NCBI GenBank assembly: GCA_009777915.1
Contig: WRKV01000005.1
Coordinates: 1 to 45,807 of the forward strand
Direction of reading: 5' to 3'
Length of the DNA: 45,807 nt
Origin: Bacteroidales bacterium
Lineage (GTDB): Bacteria > Bacteroidota > Bacteroidia > Bacteroidales > P3
Shown: positions 29,537 through 39,980 of the stretch, piece after piece
Numbering within the stretch: the stretch's first letter is position 1
Layout: every line of letters starts with the position of its first letter
Made by a program: the position numbers and the translations under genes
The notes under the pieces: generated by a model
What the model was told of the DNA's origin: nothing
Seen by the model: only the letters and a program-made list of their open reading frames with translations
Database searches by the model: none

Positions 29537-29806
29537 ATGTATTTAACAACAGAAGTAAAGAAGAACATTCTCTCTAAACACGGAAAATCCACAGTGGATA
29601 CCGGGTTATCGGAAGGACAAATTGCGTTATTTACGCACAGAATCCAACATTTGTCCGAGCACATGAAACAAAACAAAAAAGACATGAGAACCAAACGCTC
29701 GTTGGTGGGTTTGGTTGGACAACGTCGCAAATTGCTTGATTACCTCAAAGAACGCGATATCACCAGATATCGTGCGATTTTGAAAGAGCTTAACTTGCGT
29801 AAATAA
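29537..29806 (+). CDS. rpsO: 30S ribosomal protein S15
   Basis: [54 protein letters not shown]. Confidence 0.97.
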   Translation: MYLTTEVKKNILSKHGKSTVDTGLSEGQIALFTHRIQHLSEHMKQNKKDMRTKRSLVGLVGQRRKLLDYLKERDITRYRAILKELNLRK

Positions 29807-29808
29807 TC

Positions 29809-32049
29809 ATGTTAGTTCATCAAAAAACATTCTTACTTCCCGATGGTCGCGAAGTAATGATCGAAACCGGAAAATTGGCGAAACAAGCCGACGGTTCAGT
29901 AGTTGTAAGAGTTGGTAACACGATGTTGTTGGCAACCGTAGTCAGTAAAAAAGAGGCAGGCGAAAATGTAGATTTCATGCCACTTACAGTAGATTATCAA
30001 GAAAAATATGCATCGGCAGGACGTTTCCCCGGCGGTTTTTTCAAACGGGAAGCTCGTCCTTCGGAATACGAAATTTTGATTTCGAGATTAATTGACAGAG
30101 CACTCCGTCCGTTGTTTCCAAGCGATTATCACGCAGAAACGCAAGTGTTAGTGTATTTGATTTCAGGCGACAGAAATGTGTTGCCCGACGCTTATGCAGC
30201 ATTGGCGGCATCGTCAGCATTGGCAGTGTCGGATATTCCGTTCAACGGGCCAATCTCGGAATGTCGTGTAGCACGCATCAATGGCGAGTTTGTGGTTAAT
30301 CCAACGGTTGAACAAATGGAAAACGCCGACCTGGATTTGATTGTTGCCGCTTCCGAAAAAGACATCAACATGGTGGAAGGCTCCATGAAAGAAGTGTCGG
30401 AAGACGTCATGGTTGAGGCTCTCAAAGTGGCTCACGAAACGATCAAAGTACAATGTCGTGCACAACGCGAATTGGCGGAAATGGTTGGCAAAACACAAAA
30501 ACGCGAATATTGTCATGAAACTCACGACTCGGATTTGAAGAAAAAAGTATGGGATTTTTGTTATCAAAAATACTACGATGCTGCCAACGAACGTATCGCC
30601 AATAAAGCGATTCGCGGAGAAAAAGTTAAAGAAATTCAAGAACAATTTTTAGCTACCATTTCGGAAGAAGAAGCGGCAGAAAAGAAATTTATGTTGAACA
30701 TTTATTTCCACGATTGTCACAAAGAAGCGGTTCGAAATATGGTTTTGGACACCAAGTTTCGCTTAGACGGACGCCAAACAGACGAGATTCGTCCGATTTG
30801 GTCGGAAGTGGATTATCTGCCATCGGCTCACGGTTCGGCAGTGTTCACGCGTGGCGAAACGCAGTCGTTAACGACCGTAACGTTGGGTACCAAATTAGAC
30901 GAGCAAACGATTGATGGTGCGATTATCGAAGGCAAAAACAGATTCTTGTTACACTATAATTTTCCGCCGTTCTCAACAGGCGAAGCAAAACCTAATCGCG
31001 GAACCGGTCGAAGAGAAGTCGGACACGGAAACTTGGCAATGCGTGCCTTGAAACCGATGTTGCCGTTGGGCGAAAATGATGATTTTCCATACACGATTCG
31101 CATCGTTTCCGATATTTTGGAATCCAACGGATCGTCCTCAATGGCAACGGTTTGTGCAGGTTCGCTTGCATTGATGGATGCCGGTGTGAAAATCAAACGT
31201 CCGGTTACAGGTATTGCCATGGGCTTGATTTCTGACGAAAAAAATCCAAACAGATTCGCTGTATTATCAGATATTTTGGGAGATGAAGACCATTTGGGAG
31301 ATATGGATTTCAAAGTGTGTGGAACACGCAACGGAATCACCGCTTGTCAAATGGATATCAAAGTGGACGGACTCTCGTACGACGTGTTGGCACAAGCCCT
31401 CATGCAAGCGAACGCAGGACGTATGCACATTATGAACGAAATCGAAAAAACGATTGCCGAACCAAGAGAAGATTATCGTCCGTTTGTTCCGAGAATTGTT
31501 CAAATTACGATTCCGAAAGAATTTATCGGAGCCGTGATTGGTACGGGTGGCAAAGTGATTCAAGAACTCCAACGCGAAACAGGTACGGAGATTGCCATCG
31601 AAGAAGTTGGCGAATTCGGTATCATTGATATCGCTTCTCCGGATAAAGATTCGATTGAAGCTGCAATCGCTAAAATCAAGGCTATTATTGAAGTTCCGGA
31701 AGTCGGATCGGTATATCAAGGTATTGTAAAAACCCTTCAACCGTTTGGTGCTTTCGTTGAAATTTTACCCGGAAAAGATGCGTTGTTGCACATTTCCGAA
31801 ATTGCTTGGAAACGCATCGAAACTATGGAAGAAACCGGTATCAAAGAAGGCGATTCTATCGAAGTGAAATTGTTAGATATCGACAAAAGAACCGGAAAAC
31901 TAAAACTTTCTCACCGAGTTTTGTTGCCGAAACCTGAGGGTTATGTCGAGCCGGAACGCAGAGAACGTCCGCCTCGCAGAGATGGCAACCGTCGTCCGCC
32001 GAGAAGAGATTTCAATCCGGGTCGTCCGCAAAGAAGAACCGAGGAATAA
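29809..32049 (+). CDS. pnp: Polyribonucleotide nucleotidyltransferase
   Basis: [27 protein letters not shown]...KH and S1 domains; follows rpsO. Confidence 0.97.
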   Translation: MLVHQKTFLLPDGREVMIETGKLAKQADGSVVVRVGNTMLLATVVSKKEAGENVDFMPLTVDYQEKYASAGRFPGGFFKREARPSEYEILISRLIDRALRPLFPSDYHAETQVLVYLISGDRNVLPDAYAALAASSALAVSDIPFNGPISECRVARINGEFVVNPTVEQMENADLDLIVAASEKDINMVEGSMKEVSEDVMVEALKVAHETIKVQCRAQRELAEMVGKTQKREYCHETHDSDLKKKVWDFCYQKYYDAANERIANKAIRGEKVKEIQEQFLATISEEEAAEKKFMLNIYFHDCHKEAVRNMVLDTKFRLDGRQTDEIRPIWSEVDYLPSAHGSAVFTRGETQSLTTVTLGTKLDEQTIDGAIIEGKNRFLLHYNFPPFSTGEAKPNRGTGRREVGHGNLAMRALKPMLPLGENDDFPYTIRIVSDILESNGSSSMATVCAGSLALMDAGVKIKRPVTGIAMGLISDEKNPNRFAVLSDILGDEDHLGDMDFKVCGTRNGITACQMDIKVDGLSYDVLAQALMQANAGRMHIMNEIEKTIAEPREDYRPFVPRIVQITIPKEFIGAVIGTGGKVIQELQRETGTEIAIEEVGEFGIIDIASPDKDSIEAAIAKIKAIIEVPEVGSVYQGIVKTLQPFGAFVEILPGKDALLHISEIAWKRIETMEETGIKEGDSIEVKLLDIDKRTGKLKLSHRVLLPKPEGYVEPERRERPPRRDGNRRPPRRDFNPGRPQRRTEE

Positions 32050-32051
32050 TG

Positions 32052-32088
32052 AAAAAAAAACGAAACGCAAGCCGTTTCGTTTTTTTTT
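32052..32088. terminator. pnp terminator hairpin
   Basis: aaaaaaaaacgaaacg-caagc-cgtttcgttttttttt. Confidence 0.8.
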
Positions 32089-32144
32089 ATTTGGTCAATT
32101 CAAAAAAAAATTGTACCTTTGCGAAAACCAAAATCACTAATGAC

Positions 32145-33548
32145 ATGAAACGAATTTTAATTTTAATCGGAACCACAATTATTGGTTCGTCAGCATTTGC
32201 ACAACACCTGGCATTCCCCTCTGCCGAGGGTTTTGGAAAGTACACTTGGGGCGGACGAGGCGGAAACGTCTTGACGGTAACCAAACTCACCGACGATGGC
32301 AGCGAAGGCACGTTGCGTTGGGCAGTAGATCAGTCCGGAGCAAGAACCATTGTATTTGATATTTCGGGAACGATCATGCTCGAAAGTCCGTTGAGAATTC
32401 AAAACGACAGCATCACTATTGCCGGACAATCGGCACCGGGAGACGGCATTTGCATTGGTGGTAACACGGTGATCAACGAAGCCAATCAAGTGATTATTCG
32501 GTATATGAGATTTCGCCCCGGCGATAAATCCGGAGAAGTAGATGCTATCGAAGGTAAAGGTCAACGCGATATCATCATCGACCATTGTTCGATGAGTTGG
32601 AGTACGGACGAGGTAAGTTCGTGGTATAATAATGAAAATTATACCATGCAATGGTGTCTGCTTGCAGAACCGTTGAACCGATCCGTGCATGAAAGAGGAA
32701 ATCACGGATATGGCGGAATGTGGGGCGGTTTTGGAGCAACATTTCATCACAATTTGATTGCACACAGCAATAATCGAAATGCACGTTTGAATGGTGCAAG
32801 ATTGTTGTATTTTAATCAAGAATCGGAACTTGGAGATTATGTGAATAACGTGGTTTACAACTGGGGAAATGCCGACAATTTTTACGGTGGCGAAATGGGG
32901 CGTTACAACATTCGAAACAACTATTACAGACCGGGTCCGGCAAGCACAAATCCTGAACTTCAAAACAGAATTTTTCAAGCGTGGGCAGGAATTGATAATA
33001 ATGCCGGAGGACAAGGCATTTTCTTGGATTTCGGACGATTTTATATGAGTGGCAATGTGATGGAAGGTAATGCCGAACTTTCTGCCGATAATTGGAGTGG
33101 AAACGGTATGTCATTTAGAATCGGTCGCGGACAAACATCTACTCGTGGTCATAAAGATTCTGTGAGAGAATTAACACCGTTTAAGGTGATTGAAATCCGG
33201 ATGGAAACCGCCGAACAAGCCTACGAATCCGTGTTAACGAAAGTCGGTGCAAGCAAATTTCGCGATGCGGTTGATACCAGAATTATCAACGATGTTCGAA
33301 ATCGAACATTTCAATTTAATGGTTCAAAAGGTAGTGAAAACGGACTTATCGACAGTCAAAATGATGTCGGTGGATGGCCTGATTTGAAAAGCCTTCCTGC
33401 CCCCGTATCTACCGCCAAAGACGGAATTCCGGATATGTGGAAACGAGATAAGGGATTGCAGATTAATCAAAATGTTGCAAACGATTACAGCCTTTCGCAA
33501 GTTTATACTAATCTCGAAATGTATCTAAATTCGCTTGTTGGCGAATAA
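32145..33548 (+). CDS. Secreted pectate-lyase-like (PL1-type beta-helix) protein
   Basis: Signal peptide; FPSAEGFGKYTWGGRGGNVLTVTKLTDDGSEGTLRWAVDQSGARTIVFDISGTI...; start taken at MKRILILIG. Confidence 0.8.
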   Translation: MKRILILIGTTIIGSSAFAQHLAFPSAEGFGKYTWGGRGGNVLTVTKLTDDGSEGTLRWAVDQSGARTIVFDISGTIMLESPLRIQNDSITIAGQSAPGDGICIGGNTVINEANQVIIRYMRFRPGDKSGEVDAIEGKGQRDIIIDHCSMSWSTDEVSSWYNNENYTMQWCLLAEPLNRSVHERGNHGYGGMWGGFGATFHHNLIAHSNNRNARLNGARLLYFNQESELGDYVNNVVYNWGNADNFYGGEMGRYNIRNNYYRPGPASTNPELQNRIFQAWAGIDNNAGGQGIFLDFGRFYMSGNVMEGNAELSADNWSGNGMSFRIGRGQTSTRGHKDSVRELTPFKVIEIRMETAEQAYESVLTKVGASKFRDAVDTRIINDVRNRTFQFNGSKGSENGLIDSQNDVGGWPDLKSLPAPVSTAKDGIPDMWKRDKGLQINQNVANDYSLSQVYTNLEMYLNSLVGE

Positions 33549-33619
33549 TAAGAGCCTTATTGAACCGGAATTGACCAATTCCTAAAAATTAATATGTCAT
33601 TTTGTCATAAATTTCCTTT

Positions 33620-33635
33620 TGGCACGGATTTTGCT
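33620..33635 (+). promoter_or_regulatory. Sigma-54-type (-24/-12) promoter upstream of dnaK
   Basis: TGGCAC-GGATT-TTGCT matches TGGCAC-N5-TTGCW. Confidence 0.75.
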
Positions 33636-33684
33636 ATACATTAAATAGAAACAAATTCGAAAATTTAAGAAAGGAGAAAATATT

Positions 33685-35622
33685 ATGGCAAAAATTATTG
33701 GAATTGACCTCGGAACCTCGAACTCCTGCGTAGCAGTGATGGAAGGCAACGAATCTGTTGTAATCACAAACAACGAAGGTCGCAGAACTACACCTTCAGT
33801 GGTGGCGTTTGTCGATGGTGGCGAACGTAAAATGGGTGATCCTGCCAAACGTCAGGCAATCACTAATCCTACCAAAACCGTTTTTTCAATCAAGCGTTTT
33901 ATGGGTGAAACTATGGAACAGGTGAAAAACGAAATCCCGCGTGTACCGTACAAAATAGAAGCCGGAAAAAACAATATGGCAACTATCAGTATTGATGGAA
34001 AAACGTATACACCGCAAGAAATTTCGGCGATGATCCTTCAAAAAATGAAGAAAACCGCTGAGGATTATCTCGGACAAACCGTGTCGGGTGCGGTAATTAC
34101 CGTTCCTGCATATTTCAACGATTCGCAACGTCAAGCGACCAAAGAAGCCGGAGAAATCGCCGGTCTGAAAGTTCATCGTATCATCAACGAGCCGACTGCC
34201 GCAGCATTGGCGTATGGTATCGACAAGCAGCACAAAGACAGTAAAATCGCTGTGTTCGACTTGGGTGGTGGCACGTTTGACATTTCGATTCTCGAATTGG
34301 GCGATGGCGTTTTTGAAGTGAAATCAACCAACGGCGACACACATTTGGGTGGCGATGATTTCGACCAAACCATCATCAATTGGCTTGCAGACGATTTCCT
34401 AAAAGATAAAGGTATTGATTTGCGGAAAGATCCGATGGCTCTGCAACGCTTGAAAGAGGCGGCAGAGAAAGCAAAAGTGGAATTATCAAGTTCGACATCT
34501 ACGGAAATCAATTTGCCGTATATCATGCCGGTGGAAGGCATTCCGCAACATTTGGTGAAAACGTTGACACGTGCAGAGTTTGAAAAAATCAACGATAAAT
34601 TAATTCAACGTTGTGTTGCACCTTGCGAAAAAGCCTTATCTGATGCGGGTTTGAAAGCATCACAAATTGATGAAGTCATTCTCGTTGGAGGTTCAACACG
34701 TATTCCGGCAATTCAAGCATTGGTGGAAAAAATCTTTGGAAAAGCACCTTCAAAAGGTGTGAATCCTGATGAAGTTGTAGCACTTGGTGCTGCCATTCAA
34801 GGTGCAGTGTTGACGGGCGAAGTGAAAGATGTGTTGCTCTTAGATGTAACGCCGCTTTCTCTCGGAATTGAGACTATGGGTGGTGTAATGACCAAACTTA
34901 TCGAAGCGAACACGACTATTCCGACTAAAAAATCAGAAGTATTTTCGACTGCTGCAGATAATCAACCATCGGTTGAAATCCACGTGTTGCAAGGCGAACG
35001 CCCAATGGCAGACAACAATAAAACCATCGGACGTTTCCACTTAGATGGTATTCCGTCTGCCCCTCGCGGTATTCCGAAAATCGAAGTTACGTTCGATATT
35101 GATGCCAACGGAATCTTGAATGTTTCCGCACTGGATAAAGGAACCGGAAAATCGCAACAAATCCGTATTGAAGCCTCTTCCGGACTTTCCGATGAAGAAA
35201 TCAAACGTATGAAAGCCGAAGCCGAAACCAATGCTGAAGCCGACAAAAAAGCAAAAGAAGAGGCAGATAAATTGAATGCTGCAAATGCACTGATTTTCCA
35301 AACGGAAAAACAACTCAAAGAGTATGGCGAAAAAATTTCGGAAGAAAAACGCACGCCGATTGAAGAGGCTTTGAAAGAACTGAAAGAAGCTGAAACGAGC
35401 AAAGATTTAACCAAAATCGAATCGGCTCTTGAAAAGCTGAATGCCGCATGGACAGCCGCTTCTGAGGAGCTCTATAAAGCAACACAGGAAGCACAAGGCG
35501 GTGCCTCGCCGGATCCATTTAACGGTGCAAATCCGTTCGCCGGAAATACCTCATCAACGGAGGGAGCACCACCAACAGAGGAACCTCCAATCGCAGATGC
35601 AGATTTCGAAGAAGTCAAGTAA
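33685..35622 (+). CDS. dnaK: Molecular chaperone DnaK (Hsp70)
   Basis: [18 protein letters not shown]...[15 protein letters not shown]...[13 protein letters not shown]. Confidence 0.98.
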   Translation: MAKIIGIDLGTSNSCVAVMEGNESVVITNNEGRRTTPSVVAFVDGGERKMGDPAKRQAITNPTKTVFSIKRFMGETMEQVKNEIPRVPYKIEAGKNNMATISIDGKTYTPQEISAMILQKMKKTAEDYLGQTVSGAVITVPAYFNDSQRQATKEAGEIAGLKVHRIINEPTAAALAYGIDKQHKDSKIAVFDLGGGTFDISILELGDGVFEVKSTNGDTHLGGDDFDQTIINWLADDFLKDKGIDLRKDPMALQRLKEAAEKAKVELSSSTSTEINLPYIMPVEGIPQHLVKTLTRAEFEKINDKLIQRCVAPCEKALSDAGLKASQIDEVILVGGSTRIPAIQALVEKIFGKAPSKGVNPDEVVALGAAIQGAVLTGEVKDVLLLDVTPLSLGIETMGGVMTKLIEANTTIPTKKSEVFSTAADNQPSVEIHVLQGERPMADNNKTIGRFHLDGIPSAPRGIPKIEVTFDIDANGILNVSALDKGTGKSQQIRIEASSGLSDEEIKRMKAEAETNAEADKKAKEEADKLNAANALIFQTEKQLKEYGEKISEEKRTPIEEALKELKEAETSKDLTKIESALEKLNAAWTAASEELYKATQEAQGGASPDPFNGANPFAGNTSSTEGAPPTEEPPIADADFEEVK

Positions 35623-35623
35623 G

Positions 35624-35654
35624 AAAAAAAGCACGGTAAACCGTGCTTTTTTTT
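35624..35654 (+). terminator. dnaK intrinsic terminator
   Basis: aaaaaaagcacggtaaaccgtgctttttttt. Confidence 0.85.
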
Positions 35655-35731
35655 GTTATTTTTTTTACATTTCGCCTTGCTATATTCAATTTTTTTTGTA
35701 CCTTTGCAAAAGCAAGTTAAAAGAAAAAATT

Positions 35732-35959
35732 ATGAATACCGTTTCCATACCTCAAAACACAGATTTTATTTTTCCGCTTTTATACGGAAAAATAGAGGGT
35801 TTGCCTATCGAAATGCAAAAGGAAGTTTCTCTTTTTGCCGAATTTTTGTTGAGCAAAACTTCGCATATAGTAACTCCAAAATTTGGCTCTTTGAAAGGAA
35901 AAATACATTTGTCTGCCGATTTTGACGCACCTTTGTCTGACTTTAAAGAATACATGTAA
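35732..35959 (+). CDS. DUF2281-like antitoxin of a VapBC-type module
   Basis: GLPIEMQKEVSLFAEFLLSK...FGSLKGKIHLSADFDAPLSDFKEYM; TAATG overlap with the PIN gene. Confidence 0.8.
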   Translation: MNTVSIPQNTDFIFPLLYGKIEGLPIEMQKEVSLFAEFLLSKTSHIVTPKFGSLKGKIHLSADFDAPLSDFKEYM

Positions 35960-36342
35960 TGAGAGTTTTGTTAGACACACACGCTTTTCTTTGGTTTCTT
36001 GGTGGAAATTCCGAACTATCAAGCCAAGCAAGGACTATTATCGAAAACCCCGAATACGAGAAATATATAAGTATTGCGAGTTTTTGGGAAGTCGCCATAA
36101 AAAGCAGTTTAGGAAAGTTGACGCTTGATGTTCCTTTTTCAGAATTGAAAACCGAAGTATTGAAAAACAATTTTCAAATTCTGCCCATTACTTTTCAAGA
36201 CACATTGCACTTGACAAAACTTCCATTTCATCATCGCGACCCATTCGACCGCATTATTATTTCGCAAGCGAAAGAAAATAATTTAACGCTTATTTCGTGC
36301 GATGGCAACTTTGGGCAATACGAGATGAGTTTGTTGTGGTAA
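35959..36342 (+). CDS. PIN-domain toxin (VapC-type)
   Basis: MRVLLDTHAFLWFLGG...SIASFWEVAIKSSLGKL...HHRDPFDRIIISQAKENNLTLIS. Confidence 0.88.
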   Translation: MRVLLDTHAFLWFLGGNSELSSQARTIIENPEYEKYISIASFWEVAIKSSLGKLTLDVPFSELKTEVLKNNFQILPITFQDTLHLTKLPFHHRDPFDRIIISQAKENNLTLISCDGNFGQYEMSLLW

Positions 36343-36391
36343 CTTAAAAAAGTGGCGAGACAAACCCACCTCTTTCAATAATTGCTTGAAA

Positions 36392-37303
36392 TTACTTGAC
36401 ACACCGTAGCACGTACCCGCTACCTTTGCTGCCCCAATTCTGTGGGTAGATGTAGCCACCTGTATTAAAACTCAAGAGGAACCCGAGAGCCGTACTACTC
36501 TCCGACTGCGACCAGTAGATTCCAAAGAAACCTTGATTGAGCAACGAGCCGTCCGAGTAGCAGCTACCTCCGTAGGCACCACCCCAAATAGTGAGATATG
36601 TGTTGAGTTGAACCTGCCAAGACGTATCCTTAACCGTTTCTTGATAACGATTCTGACCGTTAAAATCTAAAGCAATATCCAAATCTATAAAATCTTGTGA
36701 AGTAGGAACTCGCCAGCCATCAGGACAAATTTCTGCGACTTCTTTTACTGCACGCCAAGAAAATAAATCGCCTTTTTGACCCGGATTGGAACGACAATCA
36801 ATGTTGAAACCACTTGTTGAGTTACCACCACTGAAAGTAGTTTTGCTACTGCAATCAACCGTCTGAACAGCATCCGACCACTCTTGCGTAATACTATTTC
36901 CGGAAATTTTCCAAGTGAAATCGGTGGCAAAAGAGGCTTTACCAAGAGATGTTTCCCAAGTGGTTTTACTTACGGTTACAACGCAAGTAGCAGTTTTTTC
37001 ACCGTCTTGCGTGGTAACGATAATGGTTGCATTTCCGGCACTCACCGCAGTAACTAAACCATTTGAATCGACTGTTGCTACGACTGTATCACTACTACTC
37101 CATGTTACCGTTTTGTTGATTGCATTGTTGGGCAACACAGTAGCAATAAGCATAAGCGTGTCATCAACGTTAAAGATGGTAGCGATCTGGTTTAGCGTTA
37201 CGCTTTCAACAGCGGTTGATTCGGTTTCTCGTTGGGGCTCTTTGTCACAAGAAATTGCAAATGCAAACGATAAAATCATCACAGAATAAAGAAGGTTTTT
37301 CAT
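36392..37303 (-). CDS. Lipoprotein with BIG2 Ig-like domain and C-terminal FISUMP domain (FISUMP-C)
   Basis: FAISCDKEPQ lipobox-like; VTLNQIATIFNVDDTLMLIATVLPNNAINKTVTWSSSDTVVATVDSNGLVTAVSAGNATI; C-terminal YWSQSES...GSGYVLRCVK. Confidence 0.85.
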   Translation of the reverse strand: MKNLLYSVMILSFAFAISCDKEPQRETESTAVESVTLNQIATIFNVDDTLMLIATVLPNNAINKTVTWSSSDTVVATVDSNGLVTAVSAGNATIIVTTQDGEKTATCVVTVSKTTWETSLGKASFATDFTWKISGNSITQEWSDAVQTVDCSSKTTFSGGNSTSGFNIDCRSNPGQKGDLFSWRAVKEVAEICPDGWRVPTSQDFIDLDIALDFNGQNRYQETVKDTSWQVQLNTYLTIWGGAYGGSCYSDGSLLNQGFFGIYWSQSESSTALGFLLSFNTGGYIYPQNWGSKGSGYVLRCVK

Positions 37304-37326
37304 ATGGCAATTTTAATGGTTTTTTT

Positions 37327-37374
37327 GCAAAGATACGAAAAAAAAATGAAATGCAAAGCATTTCATTTTTTTTT
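37327..37374 (-). promoter_or_regulatory. Hairpin plus -7 promoter composite upstream of FISUMP-C
   Basis: gcaaagatacgaaaaaaaaatgaaatgc-aaa-gcatttcattttttttt. Confidence 0.7.
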
Positions 37375-37465
37375 ATTTACTATTTACCATTTACTATTTG
37401 GCGAAGCGTAAATTGTACATTTGTAAATCGTACATTGGAACCACTATTCACTAATCACTATTCAC

Positions 37466-37493
37466 TCTTGGGTGACGCATGCCTCGCCCCTAC
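37466..37493. repeat. Degenerate 28-bp palindromic repeat
   Basis: tcttgggtgacgcatgcctcgcccctac. Confidence 0.5.
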
Positions 37494-37527
37494 TATTCAC
37501 TAATCACTAATCACTATTCACTAATTT

Positions 37528-37620
37528 TCGCATGGTTATTAACAATTTGCAAAAGTTTTCAACATTTTAACACTTTTTAACAAATTTTTTATACGAAAAT
37601 CAGGGGGTCGAGCGTTATAT
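37528..37620 (+). repeat. Left copy of a 93-bp element upstream of dinD
   Basis: Matches the reverse complement of 41088-41180 with about 9 mismatches and no gaps. Confidence 0.9.
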
Positions 37621-37689
37621 ATATGTGAGGCGTGAACTGTGAACTGTGAACCGTGAATAGTGAATAATGAACCTAAAAATCAAATTATC

Positions 37690-38520
37690 ATGAAAGAAAA
37701 TGAAATCAAACAACTGTTCGAGCAATTTGAAGCTATTGCTTGTGAGTTCGAAGGTGTAGAATGCTGGAGTGCCAGAGATTTACAAAAACTCCTTGACTAT
37801 GCCGAATGGCGAAATTTTTGCAAAATCATCGACAAAGCCAAAGACGCATGTCAAAATGCAACTGCTTGTTTATCAGATCACTTTGTTGAGGTCAACAACT
37901 TGATCGAGAGAGGTAAAGGTGCTCAGTATCAAACAGATGACATCATGTTAACACGCTATGCATGTTACCTAATTGCACAAAACGGGGACACTCGCAAGCC
38001 TCAGATAGCATTTGCACAGACTTATTTTGCAGTGCAAACACGTAAGGCTGAGGTAATTGAGCAAAGATTGCTGGAATTCGAGCGAGTACAAATTCGCCAA
38101 AAGTTGACCGAGTCTGAGAAGGTTTTGTCCGGAATTTTGTACGAAAGAGGAGTCGATGACAAAGGTTTTGCCATCATCAGAAGCAAGGGCGATCAAGCAT
38201 TATTCAGTTTGAGTACGCGGAAACTTAAACACAAGATGGGTGTTCCGAAAAACCGCTCCCTCGCGGATTTCCTGCCCACCATAAGCATTAGAGCAAAGGA
38301 ATTTGCAGCAAATATGACGAGTATCAATGTGCAAAGCAAAGACCTGACCGGACAGCCAAGCATCGAAACCGAACACATCGACAACAACCTCGCCGTAAGA
38401 GAAATCCTGCAAAAGCGTGGCATCACTCCGGAAAACCTGCCGCCTGCTGAGGATGTAAAGAAAGTTGAGCGTCGCCTGCAAAGCGAACGAAAAAAACTGA
38501 ACGGCTTGCCGAATACGTGA
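37690..38520 (+). CDS. dinD: DNA damage-inducible protein D-like
   Basis: [32 protein letters not shown]...[33 protein letters not shown]; a GTG start at 37660 is also possible. Confidence 0.85.
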   Translation: MKENEIKQLFEQFEAIACEFEGVECWSARDLQKLLDYAEWRNFCKIIDKAKDACQNATACLSDHFVEVNNLIERGKGAQYQTDDIMLTRYACYLIAQNGDTRKPQIAFAQTYFAVQTRKAEVIEQRLLEFERVQIRQKLTESEKVLSGILYERGVDDKGFAIIRSKGDQALFSLSTRKLKHKMGVPKNRSLADFLPTISIRAKEFAANMTSINVQSKDLTGQPSIETEHIDNNLAVREILQKRGITPENLPPAEDVKKVERRLQSERKKLNGLPNT

Positions 38521-38523
38521 ACC

Positions 38524-38551
38524 GTATGGGTCGAAAATTTTCGACCCATAC
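38524..38551. repeat. 28-bp perfect palindrome (30 bp including flanking c/g)
   Basis: gtatgggtcgaaaa/ttttcgacccatac. Confidence 0.95.
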
Positions 38552-38565
38552 GCCCCTACTATTCA

Positions 38566-39957
38566 CTATGGCACATCCCGCACACAACGCAGAGCGAACC
38601 CTCCGCTCTTAGCAAGGCTGTTATGAGGGCCGACGTAGGACGCAGTCAGGCTCAGACGGAAGCCATACGTAGCACTGCTCTCTGACGAGGACCAGTAGCG
38701 CGAAGTCGCATCCGTGAGATCGCCCTGACTTGCAGTAAAGCGGGAGCCACCCCAGGTTCCGCCGTTGTTGGTTGCGGGATTGCCCGAACCGGTGTCCCCG
38801 ATATACCAAGCAACCTGAGCTTCTATCGTCTTATCATTACTTGGCACCGAGGCAGGGTCAGCATTGCCCGTACCGTCTGCCCAACGGTTATGTCCCGTGC
38901 CCCCCAAAGCCACATCTAAATTGACAAAATCCTGGCAGGTAGGTACACGCCAATCACCTGGACAGAGTTGGCCTTGATAACGAATCATGAAACAGAAATT
39001 GAAGTAATCCCCATCAAAACCATTAGTGGCATTGCGACAATCGGTTGTGATACCATTCATAGTGAATGTTGATCGAGAGTTACACGTGACAGTGCTCACA
39101 GACCCCGACCATCGCTGCGTAATCCCATTGCCGGAAATTGTGCGAGCATGTGTTTCTATATTGGGAGATCCGCCCCAACTAACAGCACCGATGTCAGGGA
39201 CATAATTTTCCCCTGCACATAGCGACAAGTCGCCTGGTGTACCAGGACAAGCGGGAACAACAATATGCTTGCCGCTCGTGTTGCTTGTAGTTGCCGTGCT
39301 CCCACAACGGTCGGTAGCCACGGCGTAGTAGTAGATGCCGTCAGTGTTTACTGTATTTGCAGGCGGTGTAAAAGTGTTGGTTTGTGCACCGTTGACAGTG
39401 CCCATGCTTATGCCGCCTGTGGTGCTTGCTGAGGTGTTCGAATACCATTGTATGGTAATCGGTGGCATGCTGCCTGCGGGTTCGGCTGTAAGAGTGAGTG
39501 GTGCGAATGCCGTGCCTATGGTGGTATAGCGTTCGCCGGTTGGTGTGACCGTGCCAATGGTGGGCGGTTCAGCATTAAGGGTAATGCTACCATGTAGCAG
39601 CTCCACGCCGCAAGTATTGCTTACCGTGTAGTGGTGCGTGCCTGCAACCGTTGGTGCTCCTTTAATAGAAACAGGCCATGCGTATTCTCGGTCGCCGAGC
39701 GGATTTGAGGCATCGCCGGAAACCGTAATGCCGGGAGGAGGAGTGGGCCTAAAGTTGGTGCGTGTCTCGTTCGTCCACCAGGTGACGATCAAGGTTTTAG
39801 CTATTACCGATGGAAATTCAATAGTTTCTATCGTGTCGCCGGGACAAAGAGTTTGATGCAAGGGTGCTGATGGACACCACTGCGGGATTGGACAATGAGC
39901 AAAACTTTTGGTTGCAAAAGCTGCGATAAAGATTAAGATTAGGGTGATTTTTTTCAT
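38566..39957 (-). CDS. Secreted FISUMP-domain protein (FISUMP-B), paralog of 28169-29176 with an extra Ig-like module
   Basis: MKKITLILIFIAAFATKSFAHCPIPQWCPSAPLHQTLCPG...RYWSSSESSATYGFRLSL...GGFALRCVRDVP. Confidence 0.85.
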   Translation of the reverse strand: MKKITLILIFIAAFATKSFAHCPIPQWCPSAPLHQTLCPGDTIETIEFPSVIAKTLIVTWWTNETRTNFRPTPPPGITVSGDASNPLGDREYAWPVSIKGAPTVAGTHHYTVSNTCGVELLHGSITLNAEPPTIGTVTPTGERYTTIGTAFAPLTLTAEPAGSMPPITIQWYSNTSASTTGGISMGTVNGAQTNTFTPPANTVNTDGIYYYAVATDRCGSTATTSNTSGKHIVVPACPGTPGDLSLCAGENYVPDIGAVSWGGSPNIETHARTISGNGITQRWSGSVSTVTCNSRSTFTMNGITTDCRNATNGFDGDYFNFCFMIRYQGQLCPGDWRVPTCQDFVNLDVALGGTGHNRWADGTGNADPASVPSNDKTIEAQVAWYIGDTGSGNPATNNGGTWGGSRFTASQGDLTDATSRYWSSSESSATYGFRLSLTASYVGPHNSLAKSGGFALRCVRDVP

Positions 39958-39980
39958 AAGTATTTTTTGATTTTAGGGCA

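Noticed and set aside
30214-30645. Long antisense ORFs inside pnp, the pectate-lyase-like gene, dnaK and glyS (e.g. 30214-30645, 32190-33014, 34173-34592, 26049-26576)
   Set aside because: They lie opposite strongly supported genes and show no recognisable domain; they are shadow ORFs.
33549-33684. CIRCE/HrcA operator upstream of dnaK
   Set aside because: No TTAGCACTC-N9-GAGTGCTAA inverted repeat; the clear signal is the sigma-54 -24/-12 site.
37441-37520. Short repeated ctattcactaatcac units as a possible CRISPR array
   Set aside because: Units are too short, with no regular spacers and no cas genes; simple low-complexity tract.
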